This document shows, in pieces, positions 42,101-51,900 of a DNA stretch of 60,000 nt (within the stretch, counting starts at the first letter, position 1; every line of letters begins with the position of its first letter). A program made the position numbers and the translations under genes. The stretch covers positions 21,164,151 through 21,224,150 of the forward strand of contig NC_135563.1 in assembly GCF_964340395.1 (NCBI RefSeq), given 5' to 3'. Below the pieces are notes generated by a model. That model was given only the letters and a program-made list of their open reading frames with translations, made no database searches and had not been told where the DNA came from. Origin of the DNA: Glandiceps talaboti. Lineage: Eukaryota; Hemichordata; Enteropneusta; Spengelidae.

Positions 42101-44742
42101 CTAGGTTACTGACAAGGTGTGAAGATAGGCTTTACAAATACTCTGAAATCAGTCAGCTGTTTTGAAACACTGAATAAAATGTTTTCTTTGTAATTTTCAC
42201 TTTCCTTCTATCACCTGATATTGGTCAAACACCAAACTAATCACACTTAATAATATAGACATTTATAGTTTATTTTGCTCAGTATAGTGTCAATTGTCTT
42301 GTCTCTACTTTGCCACACTGTAGTATACATAAATACTGCAATGCCAACAAACAAGCCAAATGCAATGTAATTCATACAGAGTATATTATCAACCATCTGT
42401 TAAGTTTCAGGGTAGACTAGCGTAAATATACAAAGAAAACAACCTGTATTATCTAAACCATGCAGTGGAATGATTTACAAGCCATATTTTGTCTCAAACA
42501 CTAAACGTTGTATTTGGGGAACCACATGGTGTACCAGTGCATCATGTAATGTTCAAGATATGTGTCATGTCATCAGTACACTTATTAGGAAATGACTGGT
42601 TAGGGCTGCCAGACATGACATATGTACATTTTGTACTAGGAAAAGACTAGTTAGGGCTGCCTGATGTGTTAGGGCTGTCTGACATGACATGTGTACTAGG
42701 AAAAGACTGGTTAGGGCTGCCTGTGTTTCTGTCTATCATGAGTTTTTTTGCAGAAGTTTTGGAAACCTAGTGACTGTAATAGGGGAGGGGGAGGGGGGTG
42801 TATCTGGGTAAACTACAGATACCTTTTACAGTCAAACTCAGGTAGATTTTACCTACTTACCAGCCGTAACAAAACTCTATCATGGGCCCAAAAAAAGAAA
42901 CTTTACAAAACTTATTTTTCTTGATTTGCATACCTTGCAGTGCCATCTGTACTATCTGCACCACCTCGTTCACTTCGTAAAGGACTTCTAAGTGGACTAA
43001 GTCCTCTATGTGAGTAATCGCTGTGTGAGTGTTGTTTGTCAAACCTCTCTCTGTAAAAGATAATACATGTAACAAGATGAAATAAATGAGAAGAATCCAC
43101 TGTGATGTGTAGAAACTATAATAACTTGTGATCTATGAACATTACGTGTTACTTTTAAAAATGGAAAGCACTCTAAGAAAAGTCTTCCAAATATTAGCAA
43201 ATATCTCAAGCTTCATACAATTGCCACTCAACTTTTAGGGCAAAGAGACTTATCGTGGTCTCCCTATTTCAACCCTGTCTTTCAAACCACACCACAACTT
43301 TGCCCTTGTTAGCACAAAAATTTGTTCAGAAGCCTTGGCGTAGTTTGAAAGGTAGGCTTGAAATAGGGACATCATGACAAGTCTGTGGGCTAAGCAAAAA
43401 GCCAATCAATGGTTCTTTCAATATCTGTCATGTCATGGAATTATCACCCATGTGGTGATACTTCCATGGTCAAGTACTAAGTATACTAAAAACAGACAGT
43501 AATAAGTATGCCTGGCCACACAATGTTGCAATGTTTTGTGGTATATTTTTCAAAGTACCAGAGATGTCTGTCTCCTGTAAATAACACCGATATAATCTAT
43601 AACCATTTCCCAGACTCAGTCAGAGTTTGATATATATCAGTATTCCTCCATAGGTTTAGTTCGGCATACATCAAATGACTGGACAACTTTTTGACACTGT
43701 ACAGGATTTGTAATGTCAAGGTTGACCGACAACTTGGAGGTAACATATCTATGTCATAAACACACCCATGATCTAAAATGTCTCAAATCAACATCATGAA
43801 AATAAAAGATAGCTGGTTTTCATAAGTTTGACTGTCTAACTAACTTTTATAATTCATAAACTTAAAAAAAGTTACATTCAATTTCAAATTGTCAGCAAAT
43901 ATCCTTCATTGATTTTGAACTGTTCTAAAATGCTCATTGCTCCCCTTGTGGAATCTTCCTCTCCAGTTCAAAGTCCAACAAATTCAAAAATTGAAGAAAA
44001 GCAACTTTGGCGTGTAGGGTCTACGATTAAAGAGATTCCAATTTTGAACTTTCTTTTCTAACCGAAAGTCTTTCACGTAGATAGTCTTGTCAAGGGACCT
44101 TTAAATTTTCTAAAGGTTAATTTGGATAAGTTGACCTTCATTTCCAAGACAACCAATTTATTAGCGCGACTACTTTTGTCATCAATTCACTGGTGGGGAT
44201 AGGATTTGCACGATAACAATTACAAACAGCTGCCAAAAACAATTGAAACACAGACTGAATAGTGTAACTAAGAATGAACTTGACATTCAAGTGTATGCAG
44301 CGTGAAATCCATGGTAATTAATGATCAAAGACAAATAAAAATCTCCCGCGTTTGGCCCAGAGCCATCTTGAAAATACGCGCGAAACAGGTTCACCTGCAG
44401 CGCAAGCCGATGGTGTTCATAAAAACCCGGAAGAATAAATTATTCGACAGATATCAGACTTATTTCACCAATCTTCTTTGGTTTTAATCGTAGGTGACAA
44501 CATTTCAAATGATAGAATCAAGGCGAAATACAGACAAACATAACCCTTCATACTAGAAATCCGTTAAAAGTCGATATTGCATGTATTAAATTCAGTGCAA
44601 TATTACCCCATCGAGTTCAACCCAAGTGACGAAGTTTACCAAATACATACCGGTGATGCTGAGCCCTCCTTTCACGATCACGATGTCTATGGACCTCAAC
44701 TTCGTCTTGGTGTCTTGAGCTGAATTTCTGAGCTGGAGCCAT
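31450..44742 (-). CDS. SLBP: histone RNA hairpin (stem-loop) binding protein
   Basis: Seven coding exons in transcript order: 44651-44742 (ATG at 44742), 42934-43050, 34208-34330, 33470-33625, 33141-33269, 32432-32596, 31450-31846 (stop TAG at 31450-31452). They give 392 residues with all phases agreeing. The RNA-binding domain spans about residues 181-242, split between exons 5 and 6: [29 protein letters not shown], then [20 protein letters not shown]. Thr216 of TPNK is the conserved phospho-Thr position, and SRRSWD is intact. Upstream, HTPEGP (112-117) matches the SFTTPEGP degradation motif of human SLBP, followed by [10 protein letters not shown] and KRK. The C-terminal DEFNLDECL matches DEFDLEACL. 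The protein binds the 3' stem-loop of replication-dependent histone mRNAs and promotes processing and translation. It is longer than human SLBP (270 aa), mostly in the low-complexity N terminus and the exon-7 tail. The usual Tyr before SRRSWD is replaced (QVASRRSWD). Divergent from CDC25. Confidence 0.96.
32011..32108 (+). repeat. dispersed repeat, copy 2 (longer form)
   Basis: Same element as 14854-14920 with an extra 36-bp segment flanked by TTGAC repeats. It lies in the last SLBP intron. Confidence 0.75.
32776..33135. repeat. CA and CAGA microsatellites in SLBP intron 5
   Basis: CA runs at about 32778-32796, 32890-32936 and 33062-33087, then CAGA units to 33135, ending only about six bases from the exon 5 boundary (33141). 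The phrase AACCTAAATATTAACTT plus GAAGTTCAAACATACACAT occurs twice (32799 and 32937), which shows a local duplication of about 138 bp. Confidence 0.9.
36323..36351. repeat. CCCAT pentanucleotide run
   Basis: Five to six CCCAT units directly upstream of the first SINE. Confidence 0.9.
36362..36638 (+). mobile_element. tRNA-derived SINE, copy 1
   Basis: The head has RNA polymerase III promoter boxes: A box TGGCAGAGTGG, which fits TGGCNNAGTGG exactly, and B box GGTTCAAACC. A conserved body follows (CGCAGGTTTTCCCC, GGCATTCCGGTTTC, GCATTAACACTGAAC, GGAGACAAATGTTTATA). It ends in ATAAAGATTATCATTATT. The body resembles conserved SINE core domains seen across invertebrates, but I cannot assign the family. 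Confidence 0.9.
38553..38584 (+). repeat. duplicated G-rich motif
   Basis: GGGGAGGGGGTGTGTATA is followed by GGGGAGGGGGTGTC. Four G runs are separated by loops of 1, 8 and 1 bases, a borderline quadruplex pattern. It lies in SLBP intron 2 on the template strand. Confidence 0.6.
39066..39263 (+). mobile_element. MITE-like dispersed element, copy C
   Basis: Ends AAACCTAGATATTTC and GAAATTTCTAGGTTT are nearly perfect inverted repeats. The interior matches copy B in order (TTTTACAATTTTAGTCTTC, TTCTCAAAGAC, AGACTGGTATTACTAGACTT, TTCATGTACAA, GCGAAAATAAGTCTGT). A short ATTACTAGACT duplication is inside. Confidence 0.85.
40012..40284 (+). mobile_element. tRNA-derived SINE, copy 2
   Basis: Same family and orientation as 36362-36638. 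It shares GAGTGGTTAAACCACTTGCC, CTCTTACCACTGC, CGCAGGTTTTCCC, ACTCCAGTTTCCTCC, GCATTAACACTGAAC and the AATAAAGATTATT tail. The A box is damaged (GGGCGAGTGG) and the B box is weak (AGTTCAAACAT), so it is probably inactive. Confidence 0.9.
40796..40840 (-). mobile_element. MITE-like element, fragment D
   Basis: GAAAACAAAGCTGCAAAAAT, followed by AAGTAGTGACTAAAATGC, matches the left-central part of copy A (about 23608-23643). Only about 45 bp are recognisable. Confidence 0.6.
40952..41110. repeat. 80-bp tandem duplication
   Basis: GAGGTATGCAATACACTTGTA recurs at an 80-bp interval, followed in both copies by a diverged block containing ATGTGAAA. Confidence 0.8.
41374..41482. repeat. 20-22-bp tandem repeat, 5 copies
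   Basis: Unit ACCATACACACTCGTATCAG with 0-2 extra bases (CA) in some copies. Confidence 0.92.
42581..42725. repeat. irregular GGTTAGGGCTGCC repeats
   Basis: ACTAGGAAAAGACTGGTTAG, GGCTGCC and GACATGACAT blocks occur three times with variable spacing. Confidence 0.75.
42780..42800 (+). repeat. G-rich run
   Basis: GGGGAGGGGGAGGGGGG on the + strand, 134 bp from SLBP exon 2 inside the intron. The SLBP transcript would carry the C-rich complement. Confidence 0.6.
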
Positions 44743-44900
44743 TTTAGAATGATTTCCTGTACAATAGATTGAGTAAAATCACAACGTGTGTGTAAAATGA
44801 AAATGCAGTGTTCAACTGAGTCGATCGGCCGATAGCTTTGTTTTTCTTTTGCATTTGGCGCGGAATATCTAGCGCAAGCGCATGAATGTCTTCCAGAGTG
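44743..44900 (-). promoter_or_regulatory. SLBP 5' region with an exact E2F consensus
   Basis: TTTGGCGC at 44854-44861 fits the E2F consensus TTTSSCGC exactly and lies about 112 bp upstream of the SLBP ATG. A perfect palindrome ATCGGCCGAT sits at 44824-44833. TTGTACAG (reverse strand, ending at 44758) resembles a 3' splice site, so a 5' UTR intron is possible. E2F control is inference from the motif and the gene's S-phase role. Confidence 0.5.
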
Positions 44901-45344
44901 CTTTGCAAGTATCGAGTCATAAATATTCATATCTTTTAATTCACTTCTTCGAATTATGTCGGAAAAGATCCCTCTGCCTCATTATTTTAGATCATATGAA
45001 TAGCAACGATTTTTATGAAATTAAGGGGACTAAAATTTTGCAAATATAACGTTTAAAGAATACAAGAAAATGGAATTTCAGAATATTGTATGTCAGGCGC
45101 TACCACTATTACACAGTTACTAATCATTATATTAGTCGCCGTCGATAACAGAGATTTGATGAATTATATTATAAAAAGCCCCTTTTTATGATATATATAC
45201 TGAACGGTATAAAGTGAATTCAAATTGGGGGACAGAATATAGCATTTACTGTGTCTTTCTGTTTAGGTTCTCGCACGAAATTACCTGACTGATTAAAATG
45301 GTATCTTCCACCTGGTTTCCAGCTGGACTGTATTTCTTGCTTGT

Positions 45345-45410
45345 TGCTGATTGGCTGTCGTGATGTTGTTTTCAAACGTCAGGCAGAGGCGGTTCTCTTG
45401 AATATTACAT
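45345..45410 (+). promoter_or_regulatory. candidate CDC25 promoter: CCAAT box plus CDE/CHR-like pair
   Basis: GATTGGC (inverted CCAAT) lies at 45348-45354. Further on, GGCGG (45388-45392) is followed after exactly four bases by CTTGAA (45397-45402). CDE (GGCGG)-N4-CHR (TTTGAA or variants such as CTTGAA), downstream of NF-Y CCAAT boxes, is the layout described for the vertebrate CDC25C promoter and other DREAM/MuvB targets. TTCAAA at 45371-45376 is a second, reverse CHR-like word. The transcription start is not known. Confidence 0.45.
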
Positions 45411-45666
45411 TTGCAGCTGATCAAGGGACTCGGCAGTGCTTTTTAGTTTGGTTAGAAGGGCTGATCGGTTATCTTTCGTTCTCTGATCGACGCTATTTTA
45501 GTTAGAATCGTAGTTAATCGAGTACAGCTACCTACAACTATACTGTCTCTGCTCTTTCGAGTCCTGTCTTTTTCAGCAGCAAGTGTATCACCAAGAACTT
45601 CGAAGGACCACAAGTTCCGAAAGATCATATCGGCCGCACATTCCAAGTCAACCAAGATCCGGTTAC

Positions 45667-45925
45667 ATGCTCAACTCAACGTGAGAAATTGATGTCATCT
45701 CTTGAACGTTGTACACTGACAAAGTAAATCCAGTTAGTCAAGTAATCAAATATGCTGTTGTGTTGACGACAATTTGTTTCGCGGATTGGGAAAGTGCAAT
45801 TTTACAGTGGTTTCGATACTGAAGGAAGCCAGTGAGGTGGGGCAAGTTGAACTTGGAAACCTTCCAGCGTGATCACCGAGCTCTCTGGGATAGCGTCGCG
45901 TCCTTCTATGATATATTACTTCTAA
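45667..45925 (+). promoter_or_regulatory. four short upstream ORFs in the probable CDC25 5' leader
   Basis: In-line ATG-to-stop minigenes: 45667-45684 (MLNST), 45692-45727 (MSSLERCTLTK), 45752-45766 (MLLC) and 45908-45925 (MIYYF). All end before the main ATG at 45981. They matter only if transcription starts upstream of about 45660. A donor-like AACGTGAGA near 45680 and an acceptor-like TTTACTATCAG near 45967 could splice most of them out. Confidence 0.4.
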
Positions 45926-45980
45926 GGACAGTTAAATTTACGGACATCCAAGGATTTTTACTATCAGTAAAGCAGTCAAT

Positions 45981-48900
45981 ATGACCACTGAGTCCAGTAG
46001 AAGAGGCAGTTTGCCGATACCGTTCTTACTCCAGGGTAAAGACTCATTTTCTTCACCGGCGAGTTTCGGCGCTGGCCAAACAGTGCTGTCACCCATGACT
46101 GACCTTGCCATGAATCTAAGTGGTCTCAGTACAAGGTAACTTTAAATTATTTATATTTTGTTTTCAGTGCTATAGTTTCATATACATATAAACAGATGTC
46201 TTCATGAATTATGAATTTATTGAAAGAACATTTCACAATTTGCATCCAACTAACATTAACTCATGCTTGAGTTGAGGATTGGTTTACACATTAACACCGA
46301 AAACAACCCTATAAATTCATCGACAGATGTGTTTTATTTAGTATTTACAAATTACCCAATTCCATAATTTATTGCTGGAGAACTCTTACTCTACATGAGA
46401 CAATTTTTTTTGTAATCTTAGAGTTTTAGATTCAGAAGGTCGAAATGTAGTATTTTCTGTTTATTTACATTCTATTATAAGGTTATTTACCAAGCATTAT
46501 GCATGATTTGAATTTGTGAAAAGACACACGTCACTTTTCAATTTATCTGCTGTCGGTAGATTCAGATTATTTCAATCAAATTCGAATTAAAATCCTAATT
46601 CTGACCTTCTTTTAAATGGAGATAAGGAAAGGTGTGATTTGGCTGACAACACACAATATAGGATTTATTCTAAAAGTTTGTCCAGCTGCCAATGTATCAA
46701 TGTCACATGATTTGAATAAGACACCTAAAGCATCAAGACAGATGTTATAAATTACTTCAAACATTTTTTCGTTTTACAAAAAAATAACATATTACATTGC
46801 AATCTTTTTTAATCTTACATACAATCGATCATTACAGTTTTGTCACTTGTTAATCTCCCTCTTCCTCTTTCCGTCATTTTATCAGTTTTAGTGAAACACC
46901 AAAGCGTAGATTGTCTCTATCCAGTTGTGATACCCCTACACCAAGCAGGCCATCATCATTGAGTTCTGATGCAGGTAAGTCATTGAATGGTATTTTGCTT
47001 ACATTTCATAAACATTGGCAAATTATAAACCAGTCTTGGTATTGTAAATGCAAATGTGATGGTAACAGTTGGATCTAAATTTTAGACTGTTCTTACTGGA
47101 TTATTGTGAAGGTCAAAACGGTTTAATGTTCAATGTTCAATGCTCCACACCTTGCAACTCTTTAGAAACTGGTCTAGCCTGTCCTTAAATAATGCCAGAC
47201 TTTAATAGCTGTGTAATCTAGTCATTGGATCTCTCCTTACTAGCATCTGAATCTGCTAATTTAAAACACAGCTGGTAGACAAGGTCAGCAAACAATAAAT
47301 TATACCAGGTTACTGTAAAGTATTCAAATACTAAGGTAACATTTATAGTCATTTACATTTTTCAAATTTGATATACTGTACATTTTCTTGTGTATAGTTG
47401 TCATAGATTATAAAGAATATCAACAAAGGAGGGCCCTTATTCTCAACTTCTTTGTGAGGAAAGTTTATTTAAATGTGGCTTTTTTAGGTTTTGTTGTATT
47501 GTTAATTAGTCCTCTAACAAAAGAGTTTACAAAAAACAATTGGTCTAGATTACTGGCATGTGCCACTGGAATATTTAATGACATTCTTTTGTTTCAAATG
47601 TAATGCATCCGATATTTAGATAAAAGAAATATGAAAAAATCAAGAAATAGTTGAGTAGTGAAGTGTGCCAGCTGTCAGGAATGGGGGATATTGATTATGT
47701 ACACAAAGCAGGGTCAATAGGCCGGCACTTTATGCTAATTTTGATCTCCTCAGTATTGTGGAAAATAGTGTGGCTAGATTTCCCATGAAAGAACGTACCA
47801 TGGGTCTGTGCTTGACTGTAAGCATATGGCCATTAAAATAAAGGTTCCTTCCGGAAACCTGGATAGGCTTTTATGATGTAAATGTTGGGGCTAAAGAGCG
47901 GTAAATTCAAATAGATCTGTTTTACTATCACATTTAACCATCTGTTCCCAGTGGTGTCATATTTGAATTTTAATCATGCTGCACCAAGTGAGATAAAATA
48001 TACCATTTCTGATAGTGAATTATTGATCTTTAATGAATGTAAAAAGCTATAATAAACTCAGAATGATATATAATACGAATAATATATTGATAAAATGATT
48101 GATAATTGTGATGTGTTGCAAATGCAATTGTTATACTTGTTTTTGTAGCATTCACCTTATTTACGTTTTTGTATTTTATGTGCAGCGCTTTTGAATATTT
48201 TAAATAGAAAAGGCGCTTTAGAAAATAAATAAACTTAATTGTTGACATTTGAGGGGCCCCTCCACTGCATCTATAATACTATGCCTGAACTCTTTCCCCA
48301 TCATGGCTTTCACAGTGCCATATCTTTTTTCTATTTTTTTTAATTGTTTTTAATTCTTATGGCATTTTTTCACAAAATATTTTGCCTATACCATACCTTT
48401 TGGACAATTTCAATGCTTGACATGTATAGTGTATGTTATGTGTTGTACATCCATGATCCAGTGTGATGTGTTGGATTCATTTTCTTTGTTTCATCACAGG
48501 TTGCTGTCTTGATTCCCCAAGTCCACAACACCCTTCACCCATGTAAGTAACAAAATTCTGATATGAATTTTCCATTTGGTTCATAATTTTAATTTTAGAA
48601 AATGTTTGAAAATAGTCATTGATGCTATTTTGAGTGATTTCTTTCTACTGCATAGACACAAAGAGATTAAAATTGCAACAAAGGAAATCTTCAAGTTGTG
48701 GTTTTATTGTTACAACATCTGTGTCCTCAAGAAAAGGGCATTTATTATCTTACTACATGGACAACTCAGATTGTTCTAGAAATTAGTACTCATTTTGTTT
48801 GTCCATGTTTTCATTTATTTTTTGTATTTTTTTCCACTACAGATTTAGTCAACGTTGTTTCACGTTTACAGCAATTCATCAACCGAGTATCGGAAATGTT

Positions 48901-51900
48901 TTAGAGTGTGGAGAGAAAGCAACACTAAACAATGGCATTAATAGTGAACATCTTGATAATAACAGTAATGGAAGCAGTAGTAGTGGAGCTTACTCAGACA
49001 GTGAAAATTCAAATGATGGAGAAAGTGTACATTTTAACAAAGATAGGAAAAAACTGGTTATCAGGTTGGTTTCCTTACTTTTGTTTATGAGTAATTTTTT
49101 TGCAAAATAAAAAAAAAAGACAGGTTCTTGTTGATCAATTGAAGATTGTAAATTTTCTCCACTTTGTTGATTTATTCTTTGTCCATGTTATATTTACAAC
49201 TACTCAAAAGAGCGGGAAAGTTATTTTTCTTGTTATTCAATGTCACTATGGAATACATTTCAGTTACTTGACTGTTTTGTGTTTCTATTTAGATATCCAC
49301 AATCTAGAGTGTCTGGTCACTTTTTATTACAGGATATCTTGAGCTATGATTATGGTTGAAAATTAACTTATTATTAGCAATGTAGCAATATTTAACTAGG
49401 TAGCCAATCAGAAGTATACTAGAATGTAGCAAATGTGTTACCAGACAGCCAATCAGGAGTAGAGTAGAATGCAAACAGACAATGTCAAAATGACCTTTCC
49501 TGTGTCCATATTATCAGCAGCTATAGAAAGACTGAAGGACGCTGGCATATAGTGTAGCCTTCAAGCAAACAAAGAAACGTTTCCTCCTGCCATTCATTCC
49601 GAGTTGACCAATAAAATTGAAGTCTCCCTGGGCTAGGCCTATTCTCACTCTCTTTTTTGTTGTATTTAAATAATCAATGGATTCTAAGTACCTAGTTCAG
49701 AGAAGACTATAAACACAAAATACCAGCAACCATAAAGTTACAGGGGGAAAAAGTTATAGCTGTTTTTTGTACCCATTTATTGCATAGTATTTACCCTATA
49801 GAGTTAACCCAGTCAGTAAAATATTGATGTCTTTTTAGAACCCAACATAAAATTAGAATTTGAAATTGGGATCTATAAACCTTCAGTGTACTTCTTTATC
49901 AACAAATATGTTGAAACAGGTAAACTATCAATACTACTGAAGTAGTTGTAATTGTGTCATCAAATTTCCTTTCTTTGACGTTGTGTGTTTTATCTCAATT
50001 CATGTTTTAGGAGGCCAATGACAATGAAGAGATGCAAGACCATGCCGGTCCAGTTCAGTGGTTTTCTATCAAGTACTCCACCATCTTCAGATAACATTAA
50101 TAAAAGACAAGAAAAACGACCAACTATTCTCAGTCCCTGTGTCTCAAATAAAAACCATACTACATTCTTTATCGGGGACACTCTAGACAAAGAAAATATC
50201 ACTCAGGTATGACAAATATAATGGAAATAAAAATACAATGAGCAAACCTTTCACTTCATACTGGGAAGGGGTTTATTTACAGCATTGCACATGCAGGGAG
50301 TGGCACTTAAAATATAGCATGATGTGGGCAGTCAGTCATGGAACTACTGGGAGATTACCATACCAAAGATGCCCCTACCTACACTATGCAGGCTTGGGGA
50401 CTGGCCAGTGTTGCAACAAATCGCAAAGTTTGGCACAAACTAAATTGGTATTTGAAATTTTCATTCTGAAGAACTTGATGGTTTCCCTGACTGAATTGGA
50501 TATTTGTTGACATTGTTTTTATTTTAATTTTCACAGGAAAGTATCATTTCAAGAAAACCACCCTCAAAAGATGATTTTAAATTTGTTGAACCTTTACCTC
50601 CGATGAGGCGGCCATTGGGAAATGGTAATTTTACAAACTCAGGCTATACACCACCAAAGAAAAGACCAATCTCAGCTCCTGCATCATTGGTGAGTTCTAG
50701 AACTATGCATCATTGGAATTCCTTATATTTTAGTCGATTTGATCCATCATAATCTACCAATGTCAGTAATTTATATTTCAACACTTACATGGTGAGTCAT
50801 TGGTGACCCCAGATTTATTTTATTGATTTTAACTGAGCATAGGTTGAAATATTTGGAATGAAGTAACAGAAAAAGTTTAAAGAATTTATTTCCAAGGTGC
50901 ATTCTACTTATAAGCTAAGTTAATTAACATAACAAATACATGATTTTTAAATGCTAATTTATGAGACATATCGTTACTTACTGTTGAGAACATTACTACA
51001 TGCTAACTGTCAAAGCAAACTTACTTTACTTTCTGTTGAGAACATTGCTACATGCTAACAGTCAAAGCAAACTTACTTTACTTACTGTTGAGAACATTGC
51101 TACATGCTAACAGTCAAAGCAAACATACTGAATTAAATGTCTTATTTGTTTTGAATTGACAGTTGAATGATGACAGTCCGATCACTTTATCTAAATCATC
51201 ACTTACAAGTACAGATGAAGAAGATGATGATGGTTTCCTTGAACTCATTGATGATGATTTGCAAGAGGTATAACAACTATTATTTATGAAATTTACATGA
51301 AATTAATTGCTTTCACTTATTTCACTGGCTATGTTTACTCCTTTTGTTCCATGCAAAGCAAAACATCTCATTTTAAATATAAAAGTCTTGAAGTTGAGTT
51401 GGTGTCCAATGTGTATTTATTTTGTTAACAAACCATAGATCCTACACGTGTAGGGTCTATCACCAAACACAACTTTGTTGAACATTGCATATTTTCCTGT
51501 AGGACTTGATGCTGCTTTTTAATTTTGATTTAACCCATTAAGTCATATTTGTCTCCCCTGAAATCTTTTATTAAACTGTTTTATTGGGAGAACTCTAAAT
51601 GTTGTGTCTTGTTTTCACCAATATAGAATGCCAATCCAGGTATTGGTGGTATGGCAGGTTTATTGAGTGCACCCATTATTGGATGTTCACCAGTTGGGTG
51701 TATCTCAATGGGAACAGATGAAGTGGATGGGTGTGCTGAACTACCTCCAAGTTTTCCAGAGCTAAATAATGCTGATACTCCAGCGTCAGGGTCACGGACA
51801 AAGAGGGGACTGTTCCGATCTCCTAGTGTACCGTGCGGGTTTTCTAGTGAACGAAGCTCATTCTTAAAACGGCCTGAGAGGTCAATAGACTTAGTTAGTC

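Larger units (their letters stand above)
34331..42933 (-). other. SLBP intron 2 (8.6 kb), repeat-rich
   Basis: No coding exon of SLBP or of a nested gene was recognised. It holds two SINEs, two MITE-like copies, several short tandem repeats and two G-rich runs, described separately. The rest is A+T-rich and featureless to my reading. Confidence 0.6.

Noticed and set aside
44592-44930. 112-codon minus-strand frame over SLBP exon 1
   Set aside because: It is in a different frame from the SLBP exon, and its product has no SLBP or other recognisable similarity.
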